Notes under the pieces: generated by a model | What the model was told of the DNA's origin: nothing | The model's database searches: none | The model's input: the letters and a program-made list of their open reading frames with translations, nothing else | Shown here: positions 1 to 6,273 of the stretch, piece by piece | Layout: every line of letters starts with the position of its first letter | Numbering within the stretch: the first letter of the stretch is position 1 | Made by a program: the position numbers and the translations under genes | Assembly (NCBI GenBank): GCA_937905835.1 | Contig: CALCXK010000076.1 | Span: 1 to 18,737 of the forward strand | Direction of reading: 5' to 3' | Length of the DNA: 18,737 bases | Source of the DNA: an uncultured Ilumatobacter sp. | GTDB lineage: Bacteria; Actinomycetota; Acidimicrobiia; Acidimicrobiales; Ilumatobacteraceae

Positions 1-154
1 GCGCCACGGCATCGAGCACGCTCAGAAACCGAAAGCCTCGGTCCCACAGCCACGTTGACGGCCTGCTGACCACAGTCAGCAGCGCCTCGATCAGCCGCGG
101 CAGTGGTTCCGCTGGACGAGTCTCAGACGTCGGCGTTGGTGAGGGAACCGACAT
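1..154 (-). CDS. Partial unknown protein, N-terminal 51 codons
   Basis: An open frame begins at the ATG complementary to 152-154 and runs off the left edge without a stop. It starts MSVPSPTPTSETRPAEPL, a Pro/Ser/Thr-rich lead. A helix-like stretch follows (PRLIEALLTVV), then an aromatic segment, STWLWDRGFRFLSVLDAVA, that could lie on or enter a membrane. The start is chosen because a TACGCT box lies exactly 7 nt upstream, the same spacing seen at several other gene starts in this window. The gene lies downstream of the ABC transporter ATPase on the same strand, 57 nt after its stop, with a stem-loop between them. The visible part is too short to assign a family. A role in polysaccharide synthesis is only a guess from its position. 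Confidence 0.6.
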   Translation of the reverse strand, partial: MSVPSPTPTSETRPAEPLPRLIEALLTVVSRPSTWLWDRGFRFLSVLDAVA

Positions 155-161
155 CGCACCA

Positions 162-167
162 AGCGTA
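162..167 (-). promoter_or_regulatory. Predicted -10 box, TACGCT, for the left-edge gene
   Basis: Minus-strand TACGCT followed by 7 nt (TGGTGCG) and then ATG at 154. The spacing would put the transcription start at or beside the start codon, giving a leaderless mRNA. No convincing -35 hexamer or Shine-Dalgarno sequence is visible. The match is to the generic actinobacterial TANNNT -10 element. Confidence 0.5.
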
Positions 168-195
168 CTTGCCGTGTCGAACCGTTCTGTGCCAG

Positions 196-219
196 CCGCC
201 AGGCCCGTTGCCTAGGCGG
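196..219 (-). terminator. Stem-loop overlapping the ABC ATPase stop codon
   Basis: On the minus strand CCGCC, a bulged T and AGGC pair with GCCT and GGCGG around an AACGG loop. This gives a nine-pair GC-rich stem with one bulge. The stop codon TAG of the ATPase gene lies in its 5' arm. No U-run follows, so it is not a classical intrinsic terminator. U-less hairpins have been proposed as terminators in high-GC bacteria. The next gene has its own predicted promoter about 30 nt further on, which fits an end-of-unit role. Confidence 0.4.
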
Positions 220-1450
220 TTTCGACGCCGTCGCCGGTGATCGTCCATTTGGGGTGCAAGGTGACGACGCCAGATGTTTCGCGGCTCGTCCCGGTGACCA
301 CATCGAACGTGCGGGCATTTTGCAGATGGTCATACACGTGCTGGCGCCCGAAGCCGGTGACCTCGGTGTGCAGCACATACCGCTGAGCAAGCAGCGGCAC
401 ATCCTCGATCAAAATGTCGACACGGCCCGAACCCGACACACGTGCCGGCGTGCTGTCGGCCTGGCGGCTCGACGGAGCAGTGACAGTGGCACCGCCGAGG
501 CTGGCGATCTCGATCGCGAAGACCGGCTTGTCGACAGGCTCGTGCGCAGTGAAATGCAGCCGCACGGTCAGGTCGTCCCCAGTGTGGAACCTGTCGACGG
601 GCACGCCGCCGACGAGAAGTTCGACGGTGTCGACCGTCAGCTTGCCGTCGCCGCGGCGGCCGACTTCGGCTCCGGCGCTCGTCTCAGCGCCGAGCATGGT
701 TTCGGTGTAGGAATCCACGACATCTGCCGGGGCGCCCTCCATGCGGACGGAGCCGTGATCGAGCCAGATCGCCCGGTCGCAGAAGTTGCGGACGGTGGTC
801 GCATCGTGAGTGACAAGGACCAGGGTGCGACCCTGCTGGCGGAAGTCGACAAACTTTTCCATGCACTTCGCCTGAAAGGTGACATCGCCGACGGCAAGGA
901 TCTCGTCAATCAGCAACAACTCGGGATCGACGTTGATCGCCACCGCGAACGCCAGCCGCACATACATCCCCGACGAGTACGTCTTGACCGGATTGTCAAT
1001 GAACTGCCCGAGGTCGGCGAAGTCAACAATCTCATCGAAACGTTTGGCGATCTCTTTACGGCCCATGCCCAAAATGGCGGCATTGAGAAAGACGTTGTCG
1101 CGCCCGCTCAACTCCTGGTGGAACCCGGCACCCAGTTCGAGGAGTGCGGCCATCCGCTTGGTGACTTCGATGCTGCCCGACTTGGGCGTCAGGATGCCCG
1201 CCATACACTTGAGCAGGGTCGACTTACCCGAACCATTGTGACCAATGATGCCCAGAGCCTCGCCAGGTTGAACATCGAAGGAAACGTCACGCAACGCCCA
1301 GAACTCTTCGTACCGGTTACGCCCGCCAGCAGCGATGAACGCCTTGAGCGACGAAGCCCGTTCGTGATGAATCCGGAAGGTCTTGGAAACGTCAGAAACA
1401 CGCAGTGCATAGTCGGGGCTCGCACCGTTCGACCGATCGAGGAGCGCCAT
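212..1450 (-). CDS. wzt: ABC transporter ATP-binding protein, Wzt-like, for polysaccharide export
   Basis: This 412-residue protein is the ATPase of an ABC-2 exporter for lipid-linked polysaccharide (O-antigen or teichoic-acid type). Residues 15-250 form the nucleotide-binding domain. It has Walker A GHNGSGKST (70-78), signature YSSGM (158-162), Walker B LLLIDE (178-183) and the H-loop histidine (215). Residues about 265-405 form a beta-rich C-terminal domain. In Wzt proteins such a domain binds the modified non-reducing end of the finished glycan; it is absent from short TagH/KpsT-type ATPases. The start is the ATG complementary to 1448-1450, with AGGAG just upstream. That ATG overlaps the permease stop as ATGA, so the pair is probably translationally coupled. 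An in-frame extension upstream would overlap the permease and is rejected. The family is clear; the transported glycan is unknown. Confidence 0.93.
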   Translation of the reverse strand: MALLDRSNGASPDYALRVSDVSKTFRIHHERASSLKAFIAAGGRNRYEEFWALRDVSFDVQPGEALGIIGHNGSGKSTLLKCMAGILTPKSGSIEVTKRMAALLELGAGFHQELSGRDNVFLNAAILGMGRKEIAKRFDEIVDFADLGQFIDNPVKTYSSGMYVRLAFAVAINVDPELLLIDEILAVGDVTFQAKCMEKFVDFRQQGRTLVLVTHDATTVRNFCDRAIWLDHGSVRMEGAPADVVDSYTETMLGAETSAGAEVGRRGDGKLTVDTVELLVGGVPVDRFHTGDDLTVRLHFTAHEPVDKPVFAIEIASLGGATVTAPSSRQADSTPARVSGSGRVDILIEDVPLLAQRYVLHTEVTGFGRQHVYDHLQNARTFDVVTGTSRETSGVVTLHPKWTITGDGVETA

Positions 1451-2247
1451 CAGAACTCCTCCGCGAATCGGGGCGACAGCTTGTTGAAAATCCAGGCGCC
1501 GAGAGCGAATGTTGCAACGGAGAAGACGGCGATGTGAGCCCACCGTTCGATGCCAGGCATCTGGCCGTCGTACAAGATGCGCTGGGATGCCCTGACGAAG
1601 CTGCCGGTGGGCCCCCAGTTACTGATTTGCCGAACGGCCTCGCTGGGCACCTGCGACGGAACGAAAATGATCGGGCTCGAATAAAACAAGAGTTGAGCAA
1701 CGACGCCCCACAGGTAGTTGATGTCGTGAAAGAAGACGTTGGCCGCCGATAGCGCCAACGCAACACCCGTGGTGAACAGCGAGATGAACACGAGCAGCAG
1801 TGTCATCGGGATCAGCCATTGGAACATGAAGTATCCGAAGAACAGGAACGAGATCGACAGCACCACCAGCTCGATGCCGATGGTGACGAGCTGGGCAATC
1901 ACGATCGAGAACACCAGGTGTTCGTGGGGAAACGCCACCTTCTTGATCAGGTTCGCCCCGCCCTGCACGTTGCCAATTGCAGCGGTCACCGAGATGGAAA
2001 AGAACTGGAACGGCAAGAGGCCCGAAAGGAAGTACAGCGGGAAGTTGTCGAGGCCACTCGCTGCACCACGCGGTGCGTTGCCATCAAACACCTTCAAGAA
2101 GATGATGCTGAAGATGATCATCTGGCTCAACGGGTTGAGGAGACTCCACGCCCAGCCAAGAATCGACTTGCGATAGCGCGTCCGGAGCTCCTTCTGCGAC
2201 AGAAGATAGAGCAAGTTGCGGTGGGAGACCGCCGTGCGGAGCGACAT
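1450..2247 (-). CDS. wzm: ABC-2 type polysaccharide export permease, Wzm-like
   Basis: This 265-residue integral membrane protein is the channel partner of the adjacent ATPase. The N-terminus carries the amphipathic coupling segment typical of Wzm/TagG permeases, with LRTRYRKSILGWAWSLLNPL at residues 21-40. About six hydrophobic helices follow, near 40-54, 68-90, 108-138, 143-170, 176-198 and 236-254. The usual length is about 260 residues, so the gene looks complete. It starts 75 nt after the DUF2142 gene, and that gap contains a hairpin and a possible -10 box. The stop overlaps the ATPase start by 4 nt. Together the two genes would export a glycan completed on its lipid carrier in the cytoplasm, rather than through a Wzx/Wzy route, neither of which is seen here. 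Confidence 0.93.
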   Translation of the reverse strand: MSLRTAVSHRNLLYLLSQKELRTRYRKSILGWAWSLLNPLSQMIIFSIIFLKVFDGNAPRGAASGLDNFPLYFLSGLLPFQFFSISVTAAIGNVQGGANLIKKVAFPHEHLVFSIVIAQLVTIGIELVVLSISFLFFGYFMFQWLIPMTLLLVFISLFTTGVALALSAANVFFHDINYLWGVVAQLLFYSSPIIFVPSQVPSEAVRQISNWGPTGSFVRASQRILYDGQMPGIERWAHIAVFSVATFALGAWIFNKLSPRFAEEF

Positions 2248-2256
2248 GCAAGGCGA

Positions 2257-2264
2257 ACCTTATA
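2257..2264 (-). promoter_or_regulatory. Possible -10 region for the ABC transporter genes
   Basis: The minus strand reads TATAAGGT, which offers two overlapping -10 candidates: TATAAG 11 nt before the permease ATG, or TAAGGT 9 nt before it. Either would give a very short or no leader. There is no strong Shine-Dalgarno sequence and no clear -35. It sits just after a hairpin that follows the upstream gene, so the exporter may have its own transcript. Confidence 0.35.
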
Positions 2265-2291
2265 CAGCGCCAGCGGTGAACGTCTCCACTG

Positions 2292-2317
2292 CTGCAGCGA
2301 CGGCCCCGTCGATGCAG
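2292..2317. repeat. 26-bp imperfect palindrome between the DUF2142 and permease genes
   Basis: Arms CTGCA-x-CGACGG and CCGTCG-x-TGCAG flank a central CC, with one mismatched pair per arm. It lies 5 nt beyond the stop of the upstream minus-strand gene and about 28 nt before the candidate -10 of the permease. It could act as a U-less hairpin terminator or as an operator for a dimeric regulator. The sequence alone does not decide. Confidence 0.45.
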
Positions 2318-2322
2318 CGAGA

Positions 2323-3705
2323 TCACGCAGTAAGCAAATGCACGACCGTGTTCAGGCTCGTGAACGCAGCGACTACCCACACGACAGTCAGTGTGGCTCG
2401 CTGGCGAATTGCGCCGACAGCGGCCACCGCGAGGAATGGAACCAGCGGGAGAGCGAAGCGTGCCGGCGCAGGGAAGTCTTGGTTGCTGTTGACGGCAAAA
2501 TACAACGTGTAAAACGGCCCAGCGGCGAGCAGCATCACCACCGTGATACGAGCGAACCACGTGATACGACTCGCTCCGACGAGAAGGACGGCGGTGGCGA
2601 ACATCAACGCGATCAGCAACCAGTTCGTGAGTTCCATCCCGGCGAGCGTCCACGGCGACCGAAGAGGCGGGGACACGTAAGGGTTGTGAACTGGCGTGAA
2701 CGTTGCGCTGAGCTGGCCAATCACCTTGTCGAACGACACGCCGTCGGCGCGGTTGACCGTAAACATCGGTGCTGAACTCAGCCTGTCCGAAGCTTGCTCG
2801 ACGGCTGCAGGCGGAAAGAGTGCCGCGTGGATTCGGCCTGAGACCTCGAGACGGAAAAACATCAGAGCGGGAAGAAGCGCCAGAGGTCCGAATCGTTGGG
2901 ACATCGGCAACGATGTGTCGGGAAGCCGCCGGGCGATCAGGTAGAGGCCGCATGCTGCCACAGCGAGGATGTTGGTTGCCTCGACGAAGAGCACGCTGAC
3001 GTAGATCAACGGGAGCCACCAGGATCGCAGCCGACCAGCCTCGTATGTAACTGTCGCAAGGCCGACGACGGCGCCCGTGAGCATGAGGCTCACGTCGGCA
3101 TTGACCGTGGCACCACTGTGGAAGATGATCAACGGCGTCGCCAGCAGGAGCACGATGATGGGGGCACGGTTTCGCCGCCGCAGGTCGAGGCAGGCCATGA
3201 GGTACCAGGTCACCGACAGGGCCCCGGCGAGCCACAGCGCTCCGAGCATCCGGGCTGCTGTGACTTTGCTCCCGACGACACCGGTGGCGGTGAGCGCTCG
3301 AGCAGCGATGCCGGTCGTTATGTAATAGGGAGGGAACTGGCCCGCCGCCGTGTTGAAGCCGTTCTCCTGGAAGTCGTTCGGGTCATACGACTCGAGACCA
3401 CAAGGTGGCCCGACGTACAGCGGCGCATCGACACCTCGGCATGCTGCTTCGGACAGGGCTGCCTGGCCGACCCGTTCGTTGCGGACCGGAATGTCGAACT
3501 CGCCTGCTTTGATCACGTAATCGATGTGCTGAAGTTCGTCGATCGGCGACAACGTCGTGTAGCTGCTGACATGCAAGGCAACGAGGATGAGCGAGGCGGC
3601 AAGGATCCCGACGCAGACCGCCCAATCGGAGCGATTCCAGAGTGCGGGCGCAACGTGGTCGAAGCATTCATCCACGGTTGGTTCGACGTCGGCAGCTTCA
3701 GACAT
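2323..3705 (-). CDS. DUF2142-type polytopic membrane protein
   Basis: This 460-residue multi-pass membrane protein resembles the DUF2142 family, which is often encoded in bacterial surface-polysaccharide loci. Its general architecture is like that of GT-C lipid-linked sugar transferases, but its activity is not established. Signs include a first membrane helix (29-48), then SPIDELQHIDYV (53-64), whose DE-x-x-H pattern follows that helix. Further signs are QFPPYYI (123-129), HSGATVNADVS in a mid-protein loop (196-206), about eight to ten hydrophobic segments, and ARFALPLVPF (415-424). The start MSEAADVEP is preferred because its ATG overlaps the stop of the upstream glycosyltransferase as ATGTCTGA; a longer frame would overlap that gene by about 170 nt. 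It is probably co-transcribed with and coupled to the tandem-GT2 gene. It is a distant counterpart of the membrane half of the 905-residue protein on the other arm. Confidence 0.8.
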   Translation of the reverse strand: MSEAADVEPTVDECFDHVAPALWNRSDWAVCVGILAASLILVALHVSSYTTLSPIDELQHIDYVIKAGEFDIPVRNERVGQAALSEAACRGVDAPLYVGPPCGLESYDPNDFQENGFNTAAGQFPPYYITTGIAARALTATGVVGSKVTAARMLGALWLAGALSVTWYLMACLDLRRRNRAPIIVLLLATPLIIFHSGATVNADVSLMLTGAVVGLATVTYEAGRLRSWWLPLIYVSVLFVEATNILAVAACGLYLIARRLPDTSLPMSQRFGPLALLPALMFFRLEVSGRIHAALFPPAAVEQASDRLSSAPMFTVNRADGVSFDKVIGQLSATFTPVHNPYVSPPLRSPWTLAGMELTNWLLIALMFATAVLLVGASRITWFARITVVMLLAAGPFYTLYFAVNSNQDFPAPARFALPLVPFLAVAAVGAIRQRATLTVVWVVAAFTSLNTVVHLLTA

Positions 3706-5539
3706 GACGGGCCAACTCGGAATCGACCACCGGTGCCGCAGGGCCGGTGCTGGGGGACGGTGTCGCCCGGCTGTGCCCGAAAAGCTGGCGGATCCGTCGA
3801 TGCGCCGAGTAGATCGCACGGAAGAAGTTCCGCCTGAGCCGCTTGCGGCGTGAGTCGCTCGGCTGTGCACCAGCGCCGGTCAACCGAGCCTGCAGCCAGT
3901 CCGAGGTGCTGGCCTCTGGCTCAGACGTGGGTGCACCCGACTTGAACGGGAGCTCTAACCAGTCGTTGCGAAATGGCGCGAAATTCGGGTTGCAGTACGG
4001 ATCGTTGTTGATCTCGTGGTGCCACTTTGCGTCTATCGAGTCGAACTCCTCGGTCGACGAGACCGGTGGACGGGTCTGACTTTCGAAGTGATACCAACTC
4101 GCCCGCGGCGTCCAAATGATCCGGCGACCGGTGGCACGGATTCTGAGGCAGAGGTCGACGTCGTTGAAGCTGACGGGGATCGACTCGTCGAAGCCGCCCA
4201 TCGCGTCGTACAGGTCGCGAGTGACCATCGCCGCGGCTGCGGTGACACCGCTGACCTCTCGTTCGACAGCGAGCGGCCGGAGGGGGCCCGGCCCCGGGCG
4301 CTCGCCGTGCCAACCGGTCATCCCAGGGAGAAGATGGCGGTTGTACACGTGCCCGCCGTCCTGGACTGTCCCATCGGCAAAGAGCAGCTTGGGCCCAACC
4401 ATGCCGACGCCGGGGTCATCGAGGTGAGCTGCGAGGACGTCGATGCTGTCCGGCTCGATCAGTTCGGTGTCGTCGTTGAGGATCAGGAGCAGCGGCCGAT
4501 TTGAGGCCTTCACGCCGGCGTTGACCTTGCGCGAGAAGTTGAACGCCCCGGTGTACTCGACGAGTACGAGCCGATCGCCGGCCAGATCCTGAAGGGCGTC
4601 GAGCACCGGTTGGGGAGTGACGTCGTCATAAACAACGACAAACTCGAGGTCGGCCGTGCTGGATCGTTCCACCAAGCTCTTGACTGCGTCGTACACAAAG
4701 CAGCGGGTGACACCCCACACCGGTCGTGAGCCGCCGCGTGTCGGAATCACGACACTGACTCGAGCCGGCGGGTCGACGACTCGGCGCAGTACGTAGGCGC
4801 CGGCCACATCACCGATGCTCACCACGGCGTCGATTCCGGACCGATCACAATGCTCCTGCACGGCGCGCTGGCCCGCCTCGAAGGCCCACGGCTTGTTCGC
4901 CGCGTCGGTTGCGACGCTCGCGCCAGATTGTCGCCAGTGGTACAGAATGCGCGGTACGTGGGCGATGCGCGACGTCCGCTCGGTGAGCCGGAGCAGTAGG
5001 TCGTGATCCTGGGCTCCGTCGAACCCGGGCCGAAAGCCGCCGACGTCGGTGACGAGAGCTCGTCGTGCGACCACGAAGTGCAGGATGTAGTTCTGGTTAC
5101 GGAGCTGTTCGGGCGAGAACGCAGGCTTGAACGACGGCACGCCGTAGTGCCCGTTCGGCATGATCAGGTCGTGGTCGCTGTAGGCGAGGTCGTTCTCGTG
5201 TAACGCATCGACCATGGTGGCGATGGCATCGGGTTCGATGACATCGTCGTGGTCGACGAAGGCCACGAAGGTCCCACTCGATGCGGCGAGCGCATCGTTG
5301 CTGGCCGCGACAATGCCGCCGTTGGTGGCCCGAGTGACGACGCGGACTCGAGGGTCAGCAGCTACCGCGGCCGCCAGTACATCGGCGACATGTGGCGCGG
5401 TCGATCCGTCGTCCACCACCACGTGTTCGATGTTGCTCAGCGTCTGCCCGCGTACCGACTCCAGACATGCCACGAGATGATCGCGAGACGGGTTGTAAAC
5501 GGCGGTGACCACCGAACAGATGGGCGGACTGATGGGCAT
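3698..5539 (-). CDS. Tandem GT2 glycosyltransferase with basic C-terminal tail
   Basis: This 613-residue protein has two GT-A fold family-2 domains in one chain, acting in the cytoplasm on nucleotide sugars and a lipid-linked acceptor. Domain 1 (about 8-240) has VVDDGST (41-47), the metal-binding VDHDD (95-99) and a conserved LRNQNYILHF segment (146-155). Domain 2 (about 260-530) has VVIPTRGG (263-270), LNDDTE (354-359), GGFDESIPVSFNDVDLCLR (448-466) and WYHFES (482-487). The tail (about 563-590, RRKRLRRNFFRAIYSAHRR) is a basic amphipathic helix that could bind membrane; the plus-arm paralogue lacks most of it. Only 5 nt separate it from the coiled-coil gene upstream, and it overlaps the DUF2142 gene downstream by 8 nt. 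Two active-looking domains suggest a bifunctional or polymerising transferase. Donor and linkage cannot be told. Confidence 0.88.
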   Translation of the reverse strand: MPISPPICSVVTAVYNPSRDHLVACLESVRGQTLSNIEHVVVDDGSTAPHVADVLAAAVAADPRVRVVTRATNGGIVAASNDALAASSGTFVAFVDHDDVIEPDAIATMVDALHENDLAYSDHDLIMPNGHYGVPSFKPAFSPEQLRNQNYILHFVVARRALVTDVGGFRPGFDGAQDHDLLLRLTERTSRIAHVPRILYHWRQSGASVATDAANKPWAFEAGQRAVQEHCDRSGIDAVVSIGDVAGAYVLRRVVDPPARVSVVIPTRGGSRPVWGVTRCFVYDAVKSLVERSSTADLEFVVVYDDVTPQPVLDALQDLAGDRLVLVEYTGAFNFSRKVNAGVKASNRPLLLILNDDTELIEPDSIDVLAAHLDDPGVGMVGPKLLFADGTVQDGGHVYNRHLLPGMTGWHGERPGPGPLRPLAVEREVSGVTAAAAMVTRDLYDAMGGFDESIPVSFNDVDLCLRIRATGRRIIWTPRASWYHFESQTRPPVSSTEEFDSIDAKWHHEINNDPYCNPNFAPFRNDWLELPFKSGAPTSEPEASTSDWLQARLTGAGAQPSDSRRKRLRRNFFRAIYSAHRRIRQLFGHSRATPSPSTGPAAPVVDSELARHV

Positions 5540-5544
5540 GGTCG

Positions 5545-5838
5545 TCAGCCGCGACGGGTGCGCAATCGATCGCGCACCTTGAGCACGGGGCTCAGAACAG
5601 TCCTGCGGATGTGATGCTGATCTTGAACCGCCCGGTGCAGCGTGTACCGCAGTTCGGTGATCTCGCCGCGCAACACGCCAAGTGCAGCTTCGGCTGCCTG
5701 CACCGCATTGCGGGCGTTGCCAACCTCGGCTTGTGCCTCGACATACGAGGTCTCGTTCGGGCCGATCAATCGACGTAGACGAGCGACCTCGACTCGTAGG
5801 GCTGCTGCGTCGCTGTCGGCCAGCTCATCCGTCGACAT
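5545..5838 (-). CDS. Small coiled-coil protein, minus-arm copy
   Basis: This 97-residue protein has no enzyme motifs. Residues 12-78 are strongly helical with heptad-like hydrophobic spacing, including RLRRLIGPNE (20-29) and LGVLRGEITEL (53-63). They are followed by a basic tail, SPVLKVRDRLRTRRG (83-97). It is a paralogue of the 96-residue plus-arm protein: an ungapped hand alignment of 66 residues gives 28 identities. The start MSTDELADS is chosen because TACACT lies exactly 7 nt upstream; the frame could begin 7 codons earlier but would then contain that promoter. It is first in its transcription unit and 5 nt before the tandem-GT2 gene. A plausible role is scaffolding or membrane anchoring for that transferase. 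That is inference only. Confidence 0.75.
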   Translation of the reverse strand: MSTDELADSDAAALRVEVARLRRLIGPNETSYVEAQAEVGNARNAVQAAEAALGVLRGEITELRYTLHRAVQDQHHIRRTVLSPVLKVRDRLRTRRG

Positions 5839-5845
5839 CGCAGAG

Positions 5846-5851
5846 AGTGTA
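5846..5851 (-). promoter_or_regulatory. Predicted -10 box, TACACT, for the minus arm
   Basis: Minus-strand TACACT, then CTCTGCG (7 nt), then the ATG at 5838. Hexamer and spacing are identical to those of the divergent plus-strand gene. No Shine-Dalgarno sequence is present, so a leaderless transcript is predicted. No -35 consensus is recognised. Confidence 0.6.
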
Positions 5852-5925
5852 CCGAGCACGTGACAACGTCGAAGAGAATGCCCGCGACAGCCCTCCTCAT
5901 GTGGCCTGCTCCTGGCCAGCGCCGG

Positions 5926-5954
5926 ACCGGCCCTAAAACCGGCCGCGTCGGCCG
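5926..5954. promoter_or_regulatory. Short repeats in the divergent intergenic region
   Basis: Between the two divergent promoters, ACCGGCC occurs at 5926-5932 and again at 5938-5944, one per 12 bp. The palindromic hexamer CGGCCG occurs at 5940-5945 and 5949-5954. They lie 8 to 36 bp upstream of the plus-strand -10 box. Repeats of this kind can be regulator sites, but such words are also common by chance in GC-rich DNA. The rest of 5839-5974 shows no gene. Confidence 0.25.
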
Positions 5955-5961
5955 CTCGCAG

Positions 5962-5967
5962 TACACT
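5962..5967 (+). promoter_or_regulatory. Predicted -10 box, TACACT, for the plus arm
   Basis: TACACT, then GACGACG (7 nt), then the ATG at 5975. The preceding bases CTCGCAG resemble CTCGG before the minus-arm box. No Shine-Dalgarno sequence is visible and leaderless initiation is predicted. Together with the minus-arm box it forms a back-to-back promoter pair. Confidence 0.6.
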
Positions 5968-5974
5968 GACGACG

Positions 5975-6265
5975 ATGTCAGGACCCGACCACGGCGAGCT
6001 CCAGACGGAGATCGACCGCCTCCGTACGCTCGTTGGCCCCGACGAGCAAGACTACGCGGCACTGCGCGAAGATCTCCTCGCGGCACGCGACGTCGCCAAA
6101 GGCGCCGAAGCCAGCGCCGGAGCGCTCCGCGGCCAAGTCGCTCAGCTGCATGTCGAATTGGCTCGCGCTCGGCAAGACCAAGATCACTTCCAACGGCTCG
6201 AGACCAATCGTGTCCAGTCCACCGTCGGTCGGATCACCCGGTCGGTCCGCGCCCGCATTTTCTGA
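5975..6265 (+). CDS. Small coiled-coil protein, plus-arm copy
   Basis: This 96-residue protein is a helical, heptad-like chain across residues 8-76, with RLRTLVGPDEQDY (15-27) and ALRGQVAQLHVELARARQDQ (50-69). It ends in a basic amphipathic tail, VGRITRSVRARIF (84-96). No catalytic or metal-binding motif is seen and there is no signal peptide. It is the counterpart of the 97-residue minus-arm protein in sequence, length, promoter and position. The start is fixed by TACACT 7 nt upstream. The tandem-GT2 gene begins 8 nt after its stop. Because each tandem GT2 has its own adjacent copy, a dedicated partner or membrane-recruitment subunit is the best guess. A regulatory role cannot be excluded. 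Confidence 0.75.
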   Translation: MSGPDHGELQTEIDRLRTLVGPDEQDYAALREDLLAARDVAKGAEASAGALRGQVAQLHVELARARQDQDHFQRLETNRVQSTVGRITRSVRARIF

Positions 6266-6273
6266 GCAGCACG

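Noticed and set aside
254..1537. A 427-codon plus-strand open frame opposite the ABC ATPase
   Set aside because: It mirrors a gene with complete Walker, signature and H-loop motifs. Its own translation has no recognisable domain and is rich in Arg, Asp and His as expected from an antisense GC-rich frame.
2250..2261. AAGG-TTCG-CCTT mini-hairpin before the permease ATG as a riboswitch or thermosensor
   Set aside because: A four-pair stem is too small to support such a claim, and it overlaps the candidate -10 region.
2084..3235. A 383-codon minus-strand frame overlapping the DUF2142 gene in another frame
   Set aside because: It is Arg-rich with no membrane segments or family motif; the overlapping frame gives a coherent polytopic protein coupled to its neighbour.
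1819..3837. Long plus-strand frames (318 and 313 codons) opposite the permease and DUF2142 genes
   Set aside because: They are low-complexity charged translations (Arg/Glu/His rich) antisense to clear membrane proteins, with no start context.
5860..6273. An upstream extension of the tandem-GT2 frame adding 138 codons
   Set aside because: It would overlap the whole coiled-coil gene and its promoter. The extension is Arg-rich junk, while the internal MLPLISVLTP start fits the family.
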